Source of the DNA: Leptoclinus maculatus
Lineage: Eukaryota > Chordata > Actinopteri > Perciformes > Stichaeidae
Length of the DNA: 64,000 nt
Assembly (NCBI GenBank): GCA_032191485.1
Contig: JAVDOI010000140.1
Coordinates: 20,001 to 84,000 of the forward strand
Direction: 5' to 3'
Program-made: the position numbers and the translations under genes
In this document: positions 30,646-43,700 of the stretch, piece by piece
How positions within the stretch are numbered: position 1 is the first letter of the stretch
Layout: every line of letters starts with the position of its first letter
The notes under the pieces: generated by a model
Databases searched by the model: none
What the model was told of the DNA's origin: nothing
Seen by the model: only the letters and a program-made list of their open reading frames with translations

Positions 30646-33600
30646 CTATTTCCCATAAAATTTCTTGTTGAGCAGGAAAATGAGCAGGTTGACGTTGATG
30701 GTGGCCCTGTCGAAGAGCTTCATCACCGCCACGCCTTCGTACTGCAGCTGGAGGAGATCCTGAGAGACAAACGCAACAAGATCAGCCTCCATAAATCAAT
30801 CACAGATAACCGTCTCCAACATGTATCAATATTCACTCCAATACTAATAACTCCCTAAAACGCTGGATCGGCAAGTATTCAAGTCTATGCACCGATCTGA
30901 CATCACAACATCATATCATTTATCAGCTCTTTAACACAGAAACAACAACACGTGTCACTCGCTATCAGGCAACAACCTCCGGTTCTGAAGAGTGAAGTCA
31001 ATGCTTCATGTGTTAAAGCTGCATTCTCTCTAGTGTCCACCAGGGGGCGACTCCTCTGGTTGTATAGAAGTCTATGAGAAAATGACTCTACTTCTCTCTT
31101 GATTTATTACCTCAGTAAACATTGTAAACATGAGTTTATGGTCTCAATCTCTAGTTTCAAGTCTTCTTCAATACAGCATGATGTTCATTTAGTAAATGAT
31201 GGTCCATTTAGAGTCAAATAGACCATAAAGCAGGGTATGCTTTAGGGCGGGGCTACACAGTGATTGACAGGTCTCTACCAGAGACGTATACGCCGTCTCT
31301 ACGTCACTCCTCGATATTCAAATATGGTCACTTCCTGTTCATCGGTTGCGAAATAAACACCAGCCCCTCTGTAACCAGGGTAGCATTAAAGCATGGTGGA
31401 AGTAGCTAGCTAGCTAACTAACTAGTAAGCTGCCTGATAGCTAGCTAGCTAACTAACTAACTAGTTAGCTGCCTGATAGCTAGTTAGCTAGCTAGCTAGC
31501 TTGTTGGCCGCTTTGACTATCATGTTACGTTGATTTGAACGGGAATGTTGACTACTGTACTATTTCTAAGGTTCTGCAGCTTTCATTTTCTATACGTTTG
31601 TGTTTTACAAAGGGTTTAACCCGAGTCTGGACATACAACAATGATAGCATCGTATCACATCCATACAGCTTCAGAAGTACACATCTGTAAAAACATAATA
31701 ATATACATATTTTTGTGTTTAACGCACAGACATATCTATACTCGGTATCGATCTGATGCACGTTTATCGGAACATCTCTAGTTTACTTTAGTGAAGGAAC
31801 AAAATAAAGTTATGAAAAATAAACAATACCTGATATTCTAACTGTAACGTCTCCAAGTGCACGCCCATGAACTTGGCCTTCACCTCAAACACTCCGACAG
31901 TCTCCGACGGAGAAATCTCAAAAATGGCATTCTTGAACCTGTGAAGAGAGAAAAGTGCACGAAACGGATCAACCTTCATGAATTATTCATGAACTACCAA
32001 CTGCTGACAACAAAGTGAACAAACTGTCTTTCACAAACAATGTCAGACGTTTGAGATGGAGTTCCAGAAAACACAGGGTGAATAATTGATATGATCATTT
32101 AGTGGATGAAGTGTTCCTTTAACCACAGCAGAACTCACTGGTTGGGCTGCAGATCCTCTATCGCGATCAGCACCCCCTTCTCGTGGAGGCGGGAGGCGGT
32201 GTATTTCTGAGAAACCTGCTTACTCTTCTTGGCCTTGTTGTCGCCCGGCTTCTTTGACAACCTGAGAAGAAAGACAAGCGCACGGTACAACATGAAACCG
32301 TCTCTTAGCGCAGAGGAGGAACAGTTCATCTGGAAGATGATCATCAGAGGAGAACGGGGTCGTATCTGACATCCAGGAAAACAAGAACAAACCATGTATT
32401 CTGTTCTTCAGCCATAGCTTTATGATGAATATACTTTCAACTGACAGACTTCTTCTGTCTAACAAACATCTCAACTCTGGTGGTTCAGATTCTGGTCCTT
32501 GGTTCCCTCAGTTACTGGTTTTCTATCAAACCAGGCAGCAGCTGTGCTTAATTGGATTTTGCACTCCAGGAACAAAACAGCCGCTGATTAGAAGTCCAAA
32601 ATCAAAAGCAGCAGGAGTCTGAGGATCAACACGGTGACCCACTGCCTGTTACAGCATTGGTCTCAAATATTTGAACAGTTTTTTTCTCTTCTGTTTTCAC
32701 GGCCCACACTTATTCTGTCTGAGACCCCAGCTGACCCTCCAGCTGGAAGAGGATTCCTGTCTCGTGCTCCATACAGATCACAGTGTAACTCTGCTAACAG
32801 CTCAGGCTTCAGTTTAATCTTGCACACGTGTGTCTTGTTTGGCGTTTAAACAGGAATCCTATACGACTCACTTTAAAAAGGTAGACAGGCAGCCAAAAAT
32901 GAATAAAATCTGATTCATGGAGGTGAGAACTACGGTACACGTCTCAGTGGGGAGAGAGTGTTGTGAGAGTACGACCGCTCAATCTGAACCACAAAATGAC
33001 AGATTTAGACAGTTGAATGAGATGAAAGGCCACTCACTTGCCCTTGCTGGCCAGGTTGTCCATGCACGTCTTGATGTACTGATTGTACGAGTCAATCTGA
33101 ACATTGAAAAAATTGGTCTTTGAATTCAGGGCGACGTTGGTCTGCTGAAGCCTCACCAGCTCAGCTTTCCGACGCTGACGATACCGTCTCTGGTTTCTGA
33201 TGTCCTGTAACACACACACACACACACATTACATTTCAGTGAAACACACAGAGGAGTTATATCCGTCCTCGTCCTCAGATGATCTGCAGACCTTGGCGAT
33301 GTCGTTGATGAGGTCCTGGTAGCGGTTCTCGGGGTGGACCTTCCCCAGCTCGGCCAGCCGCTGCAGGTTGCTCTTGATCTTGTCCTTCTTGCCCTGCAGC
33401 GTCAGGCTGTCGTCCACCACCGGCTTCACCTGCTTCATCTTCTCTGGGGTCTTGGCGTCTCTGATGGCCCTCCTCTGCATGGCCCGCTGGTACTCTGCTT
33501 CCTGTCATCCGGGACAACAAGACGGATGAAGTTATTTCTACTTTCAGTTACTTCAGTCTTAAAGGGACAGTGTAGGTCTTTTAAAGAGTGGTCGTATGAG

Positions 33601-34371
33601 GTACTACTGTGGACGGCGACGTCAGTGAAATGTATTTTAGCCTAAACTCCATACCAGTAGAAGTGTACGCTATATTTAGAATATCTTATCTATTAGAAAT
33701 CTGAAGCTGAAACCTAACTATGGACTGTGGATAATCAGCTGTAGCAGCTTTATCAGCCCCACAAATCTCATCTCTGACCTGTTCGGTTCCAGCTGCCAAG
33801 TCCAGGATCTCAGTCAGAGTCTCTCCAGGCTGGAACCGGATCACGTCCACAATGAGCCTCTTGGTGCTGAGAAGAAACATCAAAGAAAACCGTTGAATCT
33901 CCCAGAAACGACCATTTACATCTACTCTCGTGAGCCGTGAATCTCCACGGACGAACTTACTTGAGGAGGAGCGTGCGGGCGTCCATCTCGACATTGGCCT
34001 CGCCGGAGACGTCAAACTTGTTTGTGAGTGTGAGAGAAACCTCGGTCTTCCCCATCAGCTCTTTGTTGGGGTCGTTGGGAGGAAGAGGATCCTCACCTGG
34101 TGAGACAGGTGATCAGAATGCTCTGACCGGACGCAACTGCTCTATATTTCTGTACAGACACTCGCAACATAAAACTAATTACCAGATTATCAAGAGTATC
34201 GTCTGTAACTTTTATGAACGAGTTAAATTCTTGTATCGCTAATTGTTTAAAAGCCTCATTTGACTCACCGATGAGGGACTCGACGGTGGGAACCTCGCCC
34301 AGGTCCTCCAGCAGCTCGTGGATGGGGTCGTTGTGCTCCGGAGCGATGGCGTCCTGGTGGTCCAGCAGCAG
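30646..34371 (-). CDS. iqgap1: IQGAP1 exons for the RasGAP C-terminal region
   Basis: Eight exons (34371-34269, 34096-33961, 33866-33779, 33501-33292, 33204-33038, 32261-32139, 31938-31830, 30759-30646) encode residues about 1307-1655. Landmarks are LLLDHQDAIAPEHNDPIHEL, EVSLTLTNKFDVSGEANVEM, TKRLIVDVIRFQPGETLTE, DIRNQRRYRQRRKAELVRL, KYTASRLHEKGVL, EISPSETVGVFEVKAKFMG and a C-terminus LLNKKFYGK. In mammals this region binds beta-catenin, E-cadherin, CLIP-170 and phosphoinositides. The segment after TPEKMK reads QVKPVVDDS and lacks the two serines found in human KSKSVKEDS. Confidence 0.96.
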
Positions 34372-37300
34372 CTAACGGGAGACAGAAGAATCCAAAGTCA
34401 GTGTGTTCGTCACACTGGAGTCAAAACCCCTCAGGAACATCTGGAAATCAGAGTTATGGGACCGACTGGAACGCACGTGTGGTTTGAGACGGGGAGAGCT
34501 AACTGGTCCAAACTCACCGTGTGGGTGTTGATAATCTCTCCAATGGAGATGTAGATGACCGGTTTGGTGACGGTGACCAAGTCGGAGTACTGATCCACAT
34601 TGAACTTATCCTCAAGCGAGGGAACGTCGCACGCCGCCAGAAAGAAACGCCTGGGACGGAAGAGAAAAGTCAGATGAGACGAAGAGCGTCAAACGGCAAC
34701 GGGAGACAACAATTGAGGAGCGTCAACGGCCGGTCACCGGACCTGAACTTCTGGTAGGAGGCGCTGAGATATTCGTTGATGGGATTGAGATGGGCGTTGT
34801 CCCCCAGGAACATCTTATTGGAGGCGGCGTGCTGCAGCATCTTGGCGACGGAGCCCAGGTTCCGCCGCTGCTCCGTGGTCAGCTGGCCGCCCGCCGACAC
34901 CTCGATGATGTCGAAGGCGTCGGGCGCCACGATGGCCGGGTTCATGTAGCGGTAATACAGCAGGTTCCCCACAATCTGACGAGGCAATGTACAAGCAGAG
35001 TTCACGTGAAACTGCTCAGAACGAGGTCTGTGGATTATCTTGAGACATAGAGACGCGTTATATCGGAGAGAAAGCAGACAAATGTATTATTATCATTAAA
35101 GAGGCAAACCTTGAGCAGCTCGTCCTCTGTAGCATCGGGGAACTTCTCATGGAGGGTGTCCTTCAGCACTTTGGAGACGAAACGCATCCCGTATCTGACA
35201 GAGTGAGACAGAGTGGACATATATAAAATAAATATATACATATAATATATATTGTTGGTGTAAACTAGCTGACTACTGACTACGTGAAGAACGTACGGTA
35301 TTTTATCCACCGAGACGATAATGGCGGACAGGAACTTGTCAGTGATGGTCTTCATGTTCTTGATGGAGGCTTCCAGCCTCGTCCTCACCTCCTCGTGGGC
35401 CATAGCCTGCTCTGGAGTCACGTCGTAGGGCAGCTTACTGTTGACGAAGAGATGGAGCAAAGGAGGAACCTTTAACAGGGGTCGTAACCTACGAGGCCTT
35501 TTACCATCTAACCAAACATCTGTCCGTGGGATCAGCACTATCCTCTCTGCTCTTAACACTACAGTAGTACTGTATTCATACAATCTGATACTAACAAAGC
35601 AACTCTGTATTTATATACGTGACTTTCTTGTTTTGCTGTTTTTGACCTCGTCTCCAGCTCACCTGGCTTCTCCGGTCTGCGTCTCCATCTGGTTGACCCA
35701 GCTCTTGTAGATGTCCACCGGGTCGGTCTTGATGTTGAGCGCTTTGTCGTCCATGATCTCCTTGACGACCGGTGCCAGGATCTGCCGCAGCGCGTTCTGT
35801 CCCCGCGCCCCTCGGTGGAAGCTCACCACCATCTTGATGATCGTGGGGTTTCCTGTGACGATCTCCTTCATCTGGTCAACCTTCGACCTGCGGGACAGTT
35901 GGAACTCGTCACTGTGTGCTCATCAACCGGGCCTCATCAACCATCAACCGGGCCTCATCAACCATCAACCGGGCCTCATCGGAAACTTTTAAAACATGTC
36001 GCAACAAACGGTAATGCCAAGTAGATGCGTTTCCATCGAGTGGTTTGGAGTGTAGTGGACACTTCCAGGTTCTTCTACACTGACTGTGTACTTTTCCTAA
36101 CCCCCATATACAAAACATGTGGAGAAACCCTACGTTTTACTTCTCTTTCAATACATTTTATCTACAAAAAGCGAGCCGTGCTTCACACAGTGTTCTCATA
36201 ATGAACTGGTTTGGTCACAAGATGGCGCTGTAGTCGACGCATGGCTGTAGTCTGTAAGTACGCAGAGTAGAAGAAGAAGTAGAGGTCGTGGAGCTGAAAC
36301 TAAACAAGTCCCCGTGGCCATACGACCATCGACGAGAAACAAAAGGAGAAAAGTCTTCATGAATTAGTGTAAATTGTTTCATGTTGTCCTGAGACGAAGA
36401 GAAGTGTTCACACCGTCTGGTAACATGTTGGAATACGCCGACAGTGGAAACAGTCACTCGTGTGATTTAAAGTGAATACTCGTCGTAATGAAGTCAGAGT
36501 CAGTAGATGACATCATCACAGGCACGAAGGCTCTGCAAGCGTCTCTTGGTCAAGAACCTCTGGATTTCTGGATCTGAGCTTTTCAGAATGTGATTAAAGC
36601 ACTATTATCAAATCTGAGGGTTTTACAAAGTAGGGGAATTGGTTTGTAGATGCTTTAGAAACAGGAGGTCTTACAAATCAAATAGTTTACAGGATAGTCG
36701 AGCTTTGTTTCTTTATAATGCATCTAATGCTTGACTTCCTTCTTTGTCTTCTTGATTCTTCTCAGTACATGTTGTTAGTACGCCCTCTGGTGTTTCGGTG
36801 TGTGTATAACGTGTATGTGATAGTAGTTTGTGCACCATCTGCTGGCGTTACTGAGCGAGTACAAACAAGGCTTCAACTGTTCGCTACAGCCGAGCTTCTT
36901 CAGTTGAGGCCATTTAGCGAATCGACTCTTCTCCACACAGCTTTTGTAACGCGATACTGTGAGCGCGTATAGGAATGCGTGAGCGGTTCTCACTTGATCT
37001 CCTCCTGCAGGGCCGTCTTGAAGAGCTTGGTCAGCAGGTACTCCTCCCTCTGGTTGGAGGCGTAGTTATAAAGGGTGAAGATCACAGAGTCCATGAACTT
37101 TGTGGATTTATTCTGCGGCATCTGGAAGATCAGCTTGGCGAGATACGTGGGGTTGGTCTGAAACAAATGAAGCAGAAATGTGAGTTCATCAGAGAGGTGT
37201 GATTCTGTTGTTCAGGATCTAGAGACGGAGAAGTCACGTTACCTGTAACAGGTAGAAGAGGTGCTGGTAGGCTTCCAGTTTGACCCTCTTCTCCTTGCTG

Positions 37301-37659
37301 AGGGCCTTCAGCCCCCCCCTCTGCTTGTTCATCATCATCATGTTGGACAGCTGGCCCTTGTTCTTCTTGGTCAGCTTCTTGCTGTGGGACACCACCTCCT
37401 GCAGCGTGATCTTGTTCTTCACCAGCAGGCCGATCTTGATGTCCATCAGGTTCAGGTCGTTCTCCAGCTGCTGGTTGGAGCGGATGTTGGTGACCACCTC
37501 CTCGCGGAGACGCATCAGCTCCAGCTCCTCCTGGAAGTCCTGGTCGCTGTGGTCCAGCAGGTGGACGAACTTCCTCACCACCGCCATCGGAGGGTCCCCG
37601 GCGGTGACTGAGGGAGGACATTGTTTGAGAGTCAAGAGGCTGACAAAGCCGGAGAGAAC

Positions 37660-37696
<37 letters not shown>

Positions 37697-40209
37697 CGTG
37701 TATATGTATGTATATATACACATATATATATTCAACACACGGGCATCGGCTCAGTCTGTAGCTTGATTTGTACTCACTCAGCGTCTTGTAGTCGTCTCTG
37801 GCCTTGTTGGCTCTAATGAAAGCCTGGATCTTCACCACCTGATTGATCTGCAGTAGAAAACAGCAATCGCTTGTCTGATCAATGGTCTTCATTATGAAAC
37901 GGCACCACAGGAATCCTAGATGACTCCGTCCGCCTCCCTCCGACCCCACAGGACACGGACTAAATGTCGGCGGATGACTCGGGGGAAATTTAAAGCTTCT
38001 GTTAGATGAATCGTTTACTTAACGCCCTCATTCTTGAGACAGACAATCTACAATCCATTGTCTTGATTCTTCTCAATTGTCCAAAACCAGCTCAACAGAG
38101 AAAACTCAAAATCACTCAAACTCCCTTTTATTAGCTCCTCAATGGGACCTTTCAGGCTAATCTCATGAGGCTTTGAATACTCACGTGATCTTGGAAGTAC
38201 TTCAGACGATCCCTGTATTTCTTACGAGCTTGGTGCATCCGAACCATGGACTGGATCTGAGAAGGACAAAAACAAATCCTTTAGAGTCAACTGTATTTAT
38301 TCTGCTGATAACAACGAGAGATGTGAACGTGTTTTTAGGATAAATGAGCAAGAAAAAAGAAAGACATGACTCGACCAATCAGATTCAACTATGTAACTAC
38401 TCGGTTACTCCTAAAGCAAACACAAACATCTTTCTGACTTTTCTTTTCATGGAAAATTGAAATTCATTTGTAAATTCACCGAATGTTTTTAGGGTCGTTC
38501 TTCTACGGCTTGTTTTGGACTCGCAGGTTTTACAAATTGTGTGTAATGCGTGTAAATCTAAATGGCATGATAGTTTTACCTTGACGGCCTCGTCGCTGTG
38601 CTCCTCCAGATACTGTTTACGCTCTTTGAACTTCTTCCTCTGTTTGTGGCCTTTCCAGTGCGCCTGAGAGCAGAAAGACTTTCAGCAGAAGTCCTGAAGG
38701 CAGACGGACGTTCCTATGACTCGTATGACTCGTATGACTTACGGGTGCATCTCACCTGTATGCATGTGACGGCGGGGTCTTGGGATTTCAGGAAGTTCAT
38801 CCGCTCCTTTTGTCCGTTCCTCACCAGGTATCCACGGCACCGGGCCTGCAGCTTGCCAATGAGCGACTCGTTGGCCAGCCACAGCTGCTCTCGGTTGTAG
38901 GCCGTGGTTACGCCGGAGACCACCGACTGACGGGGACGAGCACAAGAACAACCAGTTAAAACACGATGTAAAAAAATGAAATACTTATACTACACAGGGA
39001 GGTGTGACCTACCTGGATGTCTTCCTTGTTGAGCTGGGTGTTGTTCTGCAGGAAGCCCTCCGGCTCCACCCAGGTGCCCTCTTTGGTCTGCAGGTTATAA
39101 TAGTAGTTGTGTCCTCCCTTCACCCAGTGTTTCACCCACTCGCTGCCATTATCGCCTGGACGAGCAGCAAAACAGAATGCAGGTGAACAAGGAGGAGGCA
39201 CAACGTGGACCAGTAATTAGCAAGAAGCATCATCGCTCCATTTGAAATGTATTTCAGTAAGAAGCTCTGAACGATGTACTGCTGTGGACGTATCTTAGTC
39301 CACATGACGGGGAACTGAAGCCGCTGAGTTCTCTTCAAAGACACCAGACTCGTTTTTACCTCTGAGAACACAGGAGATGCTGGTCTACTGCTGCCACCAT
39401 TGCTTGGTTTGTTTGTGTTATTGTATGATGTTGGTGTTTTAAATGTTTAGTTTGGATTCACCAAAGTCACAAAGAAACACAAACAAACTAACCAATCGAG
39501 GGAGCGGTAAACCAGCAACTCCTGTGTTCTGTTAGGTAAATTAATGCTTTTATCAGTGGAGTCTGGTGTTTTTGAAGAGAGCAGAAATAACGGCTTCAGT
39601 TCCCCGTCATGAAGGTCTGTCTGACAGAAAGGTAAAGAGGTGAAACTATTCTATATATAGTGTAAACTTAAACTGATAGAGATTCCTTTAGGAGTCTAGA
39701 ATACGTCCTCAGCAGAACATGGTTCTCCTGTCTGTGTCTGTAATATACTATAAAATACATTCAATCCCGAAATGTTCTCCTCACCCTCCGTCTTCTTCTG
39801 GTCTTTGATCTTGGACAGGTCATCCTGGTAGGTCTGGGAACACTCCGAGGTGACTCCGTAGAGTCCCGCCCCGGGTCTTCTCAGAGCAGCCAGGGTCTGA
39901 GCCGGTTCGCCGCTGTCCACCGCCTCGTTGACGGCCTGGATGGACTGAGAGACTGTGGATACAAAAACACATCAGCCTTTGTCTGCTCTTCACACTGTCC
40001 TCACATCTCGAACGCTGTGTGGAAGGTGGAAGGTACTTGTTCTGTTACATGTAGAATAGGTCCAGTAAAATGAAATGAGAGTTACACTGTAAGGCCTCCT
40101 GAGTGTCCTGGTTCGCCCTCAGAACGGAGTCCTGGATCTCATCCAGCCACAGCACAGCAGAGGGTTCCTGGGTCTCCTGGAGGGACACGGGACAACATGA
40201 TCAGAAACG

Positions 40210-40270
<61 letters not shown>

Positions 40271-40673
40271 TTTTCTTGTTCACATGTTTAAGCCTAATAA
40301 GGGGGGCTGACACATCACGGACACATTTTAACTGCTGGAAACAAACATGAACTCGCTGTCACAGCAGCTACATTTAGCCAGTAATCCACGCTGACCTCAA
40401 AGGAAAAAGAAAAAGAAATGTCACGAATATATACTTAAATAGTGCAAATGTCACTTGATTCCATTTGCTCACCAAACCAAGACCTCGATGCTGAATTCAA
40501 CAGTTGCATTATGAACTGTAGTGACACCAAACTGCATCCAGAGGGCGCACGCCGTCTACATCCGTGTGGCAGACGGTTGATTCTGCTGCTGCTGCTGCTT
40601 TCTACACTCATTTTGGTTTCGGGCCTCCATGTGTCCCGCCCCTTCATGTTGTACTTCAGGGGTAGAAGAGAGG

Positions 40674-40735
<62 letters not shown>

Positions 40736-43700
40736 GGTGGGCGGGTACGACTGATACCCGATCATGGAGGAAGATTTCTAATGCAGAGGGGAGGGGACTC
40801 AAAAGAGCTCAGTCTTTATGGTAAACCCTGTACCTGGGCGATCACTGTTTAGTGTGTTTACACATGGTGATGTAATTGTTATGCGTGTGTGTGTGTGTGT
40901 GTGTGTGTGGGTGTGTGAAGAAGTCCCTGCAGCGGGCAGGAGACAGGGTGTGGTAGCCGGAGACGAAAGGGCGTAGCTTTGTGCAGCTCATCAGACGTTA
41001 CAAGCACATCATGGAAACAGAGGAAGTGAGAGCTGAGGGCTGTTGAGGTAGTTTGTAATTCAACTGTCTAAACTTTTTCTTCCCTAGAAACCATGAGCTC
41101 ATTCATCATTCATCTGTCCAGCACAGGCTGGAAACGCATGCAGGACCGGTTGTTGATTGTTGCAGTCCCAGAGCGAGGGGATAACCATCTGAAGAGGCAG
41201 ACGTATCTGCACTATATTGGGCTTGTGAGTCAGAGGAGTCTGTGCAGGACTTCCTGTGTTAATCCAGACTCAGAGCTCAGCCCTGTATGCAAGATATTAG
41301 TTCCACCAGCAGATCTCTGATCATTTCTAATCATTGCAGGAGGTGGTCTGTGATCTTCATCCCGTACGAATCTTCCATGTTTTCAAGACCGTGATATTTA
41401 GGAGTTTCATTTAGACACTTTTTTAAGACGAGAGGGGCGTTTACTGAGGTATTTTATATCATAGAACAAATCCTTAAAATCTCTTAAAGTCACATCAGGC
41501 ATCTTACCGAAACAAACACACTTTGAGACGATTGAAGTCTTTCAGGACTCATTCCTGCAGAACTCTGAGACGTTATCACCTGGAGATCTAACACTACATC
41601 TGAGCCATGTGGCTCTTCCTCCTCTTACCGTCCTTTGAAACAGGAAGTCCACACTGCACCAACTACTTCCTGCGTCTTTTAGCTAATCACCTCAAACAGT
41701 GTGTGTGTGTGTGTGTGTGTGTGGGTCTCTGGTCCATTGAATACAGTGGTCAGCTTTCTGCCCTTTTATGGAAGCAAATGACTGAGGCCCGGCTTGTTAT
41801 TTCCTTTGCCTGTGACATCGGCAGGGAAATAGTTTGCCTTTTTTTTCCCTCTCCTGTTTTTGTACTTTTTTTATTTCATTATTTTTCTGGGTGCCGTTCA
41901 GAAAGTGTGACGAGTGATGCATTCAAGGGTTCAACTGAAACAGCGTGGGCAGCGGCCAAATATTTAGGAGTCTAAGCGCGATAAGAGACTTCTTTTATCT
42001 GTATTTACACGGGATAAACTGGGACTGTGTGTGCTAAGATGGATTCAAAGAGCTCCTTCTTAAGAGATCCAGAGCCAACGTTTCCAGTTTTTGCTCATCG
42101 GGGTTTTTCACGAAAGGGAAAACGGCCCAAACATGGTCGTCTTCCCCGCGACATCGTACGCAAATGTGCTGCACAGACGCACACATTCATCAGCTCGCCG
42201 CGATCAAGCGAAGATATCGCAGGCAAATGAGTCGGAGAGAGAGCGAGCAGCGGAGAGAGACTGCCTTCTACAGATGATGCACGTGTGGCGGGTCAAACCT
42301 CAGAAAGCTGAAGAGACAGAGAGAGCAATGAGGCTGACGACAGGAAGTGAGTGGGGGGGGAGGGGAGGATGATCGCACCATGACATCAGCATCGTGTCAT
42401 GTGGCACTCAGACGCCTGAGTCACACAGAGCCGTCTGCAACCACGACGGGCTCTGAGATCCTGTATGTAATGTTGTTCACTGTTCCCCAAAACCGCTGAT
42501 ATTTTGGAGGCAGGAGCAGAAATCTGAGCTGTTATCCAGCAGCTTTCTGCCTGAACTAAACCTTAAAACATCTGCACACTTTTGTCGCCTCACATCTGGT
42601 TTAAGCAGGAAGCGAGGCTCCTTTTAGCCTCACAATAACCAGATTCACGAGAGTCCTTAAAATACACCAATATGTACGATATGCCCAGTCATACTGACAG
42701 CGTCTGAGCTGTATGAGCTGCAGTAAGTCTGTAGTCTGGATGTAACTGTAGCCAGGTGCTGTTTGCATGACGTGTTTGCATAACACACCTGAATGCTAGA
42801 CACACATGAACAAAGCAAAAGGAGAGACCGGGAGAGACCGGGACACGCTAGCCAGAGAGAACTTAGTATTCATACAAACATATCTATAGATGATGACCTC
42901 AACATCCGTCACAAAGACCGTGTATGTTTTTTGTCTCACGTGAGCTTTCTCTCTGCGGGCCTCCAGCAGTTTATCGTGGTAGTGCTGAGCCACAGACGGG
43001 TCCACGTCCGTGAGCTTGGCTGAGGGGTTCTGCAGCATGGACAGGGTCTTCGTGGGATCCCCTTCGTCCAGGGCCTCGTTGATCAGTCCGATGGCGGCGA
43101 TACCTGCACACGCAGACGTACAAGGTGGACGGATTAACACTCTGAGACTTTGATCCCGATACGATATCAGAAGATGAGTCTGCTTCTCTCTGAAATCCCT
43201 TTTTTAGTTTTTCCCAATTTTTTAAATAATATTTCTTCAGGGAGTGCAGTTAGTGACAGTGTGGGCTCCATGTCAACGTAGCTCTGACAGCTTGACGGAG
43301 CAGGAGCAGGGGGCGGGGCTAAGCATGGGGTCAATTGACCAAGAAGAAGAGGCGTAGTTTTACATCAATTTATGTATTAACGCTGGTGGCTTAAACAAAG
43401 CTAGCTAACGCTAAGGCTAACGTTGATCGAACGTAGCTAACGTTAGCTGTACTTTGTGAGCAAAGCTTTCTGTGATCATGAGCATGTTGACCTATCGACG
43501 GCATCGCTATGCGAGACGCAGTCTTCATTTTGAGAAAACACTACCACGTCTGTCCACAGGGGGTGCCAAAATCAACACAAAATGTAACCTCCTTGTAGTT
43601 GCTAAGAAAGTTAAGAAACTGTTATTCTGGGGTTCATGGAGCCCACTACATAAACCATAACTGTATTAAAATATTTTGTATGTATGTTTAACCAACTACT

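Noticed and set aside
36781..36797. Single CTCF-like motif (reverse ACACCAGAGGGCG) in an IQGAP1 intron
   Set aside because: One isolated match of a short degenerate motif is expected by chance; kept only the repeated occurrences in family A.
42027..42230. 67-codon basic open frame in an IQGAP1 intron
   Set aside because: No homology recognised, and the flanking IQGAP1 exons splice across it in frame.
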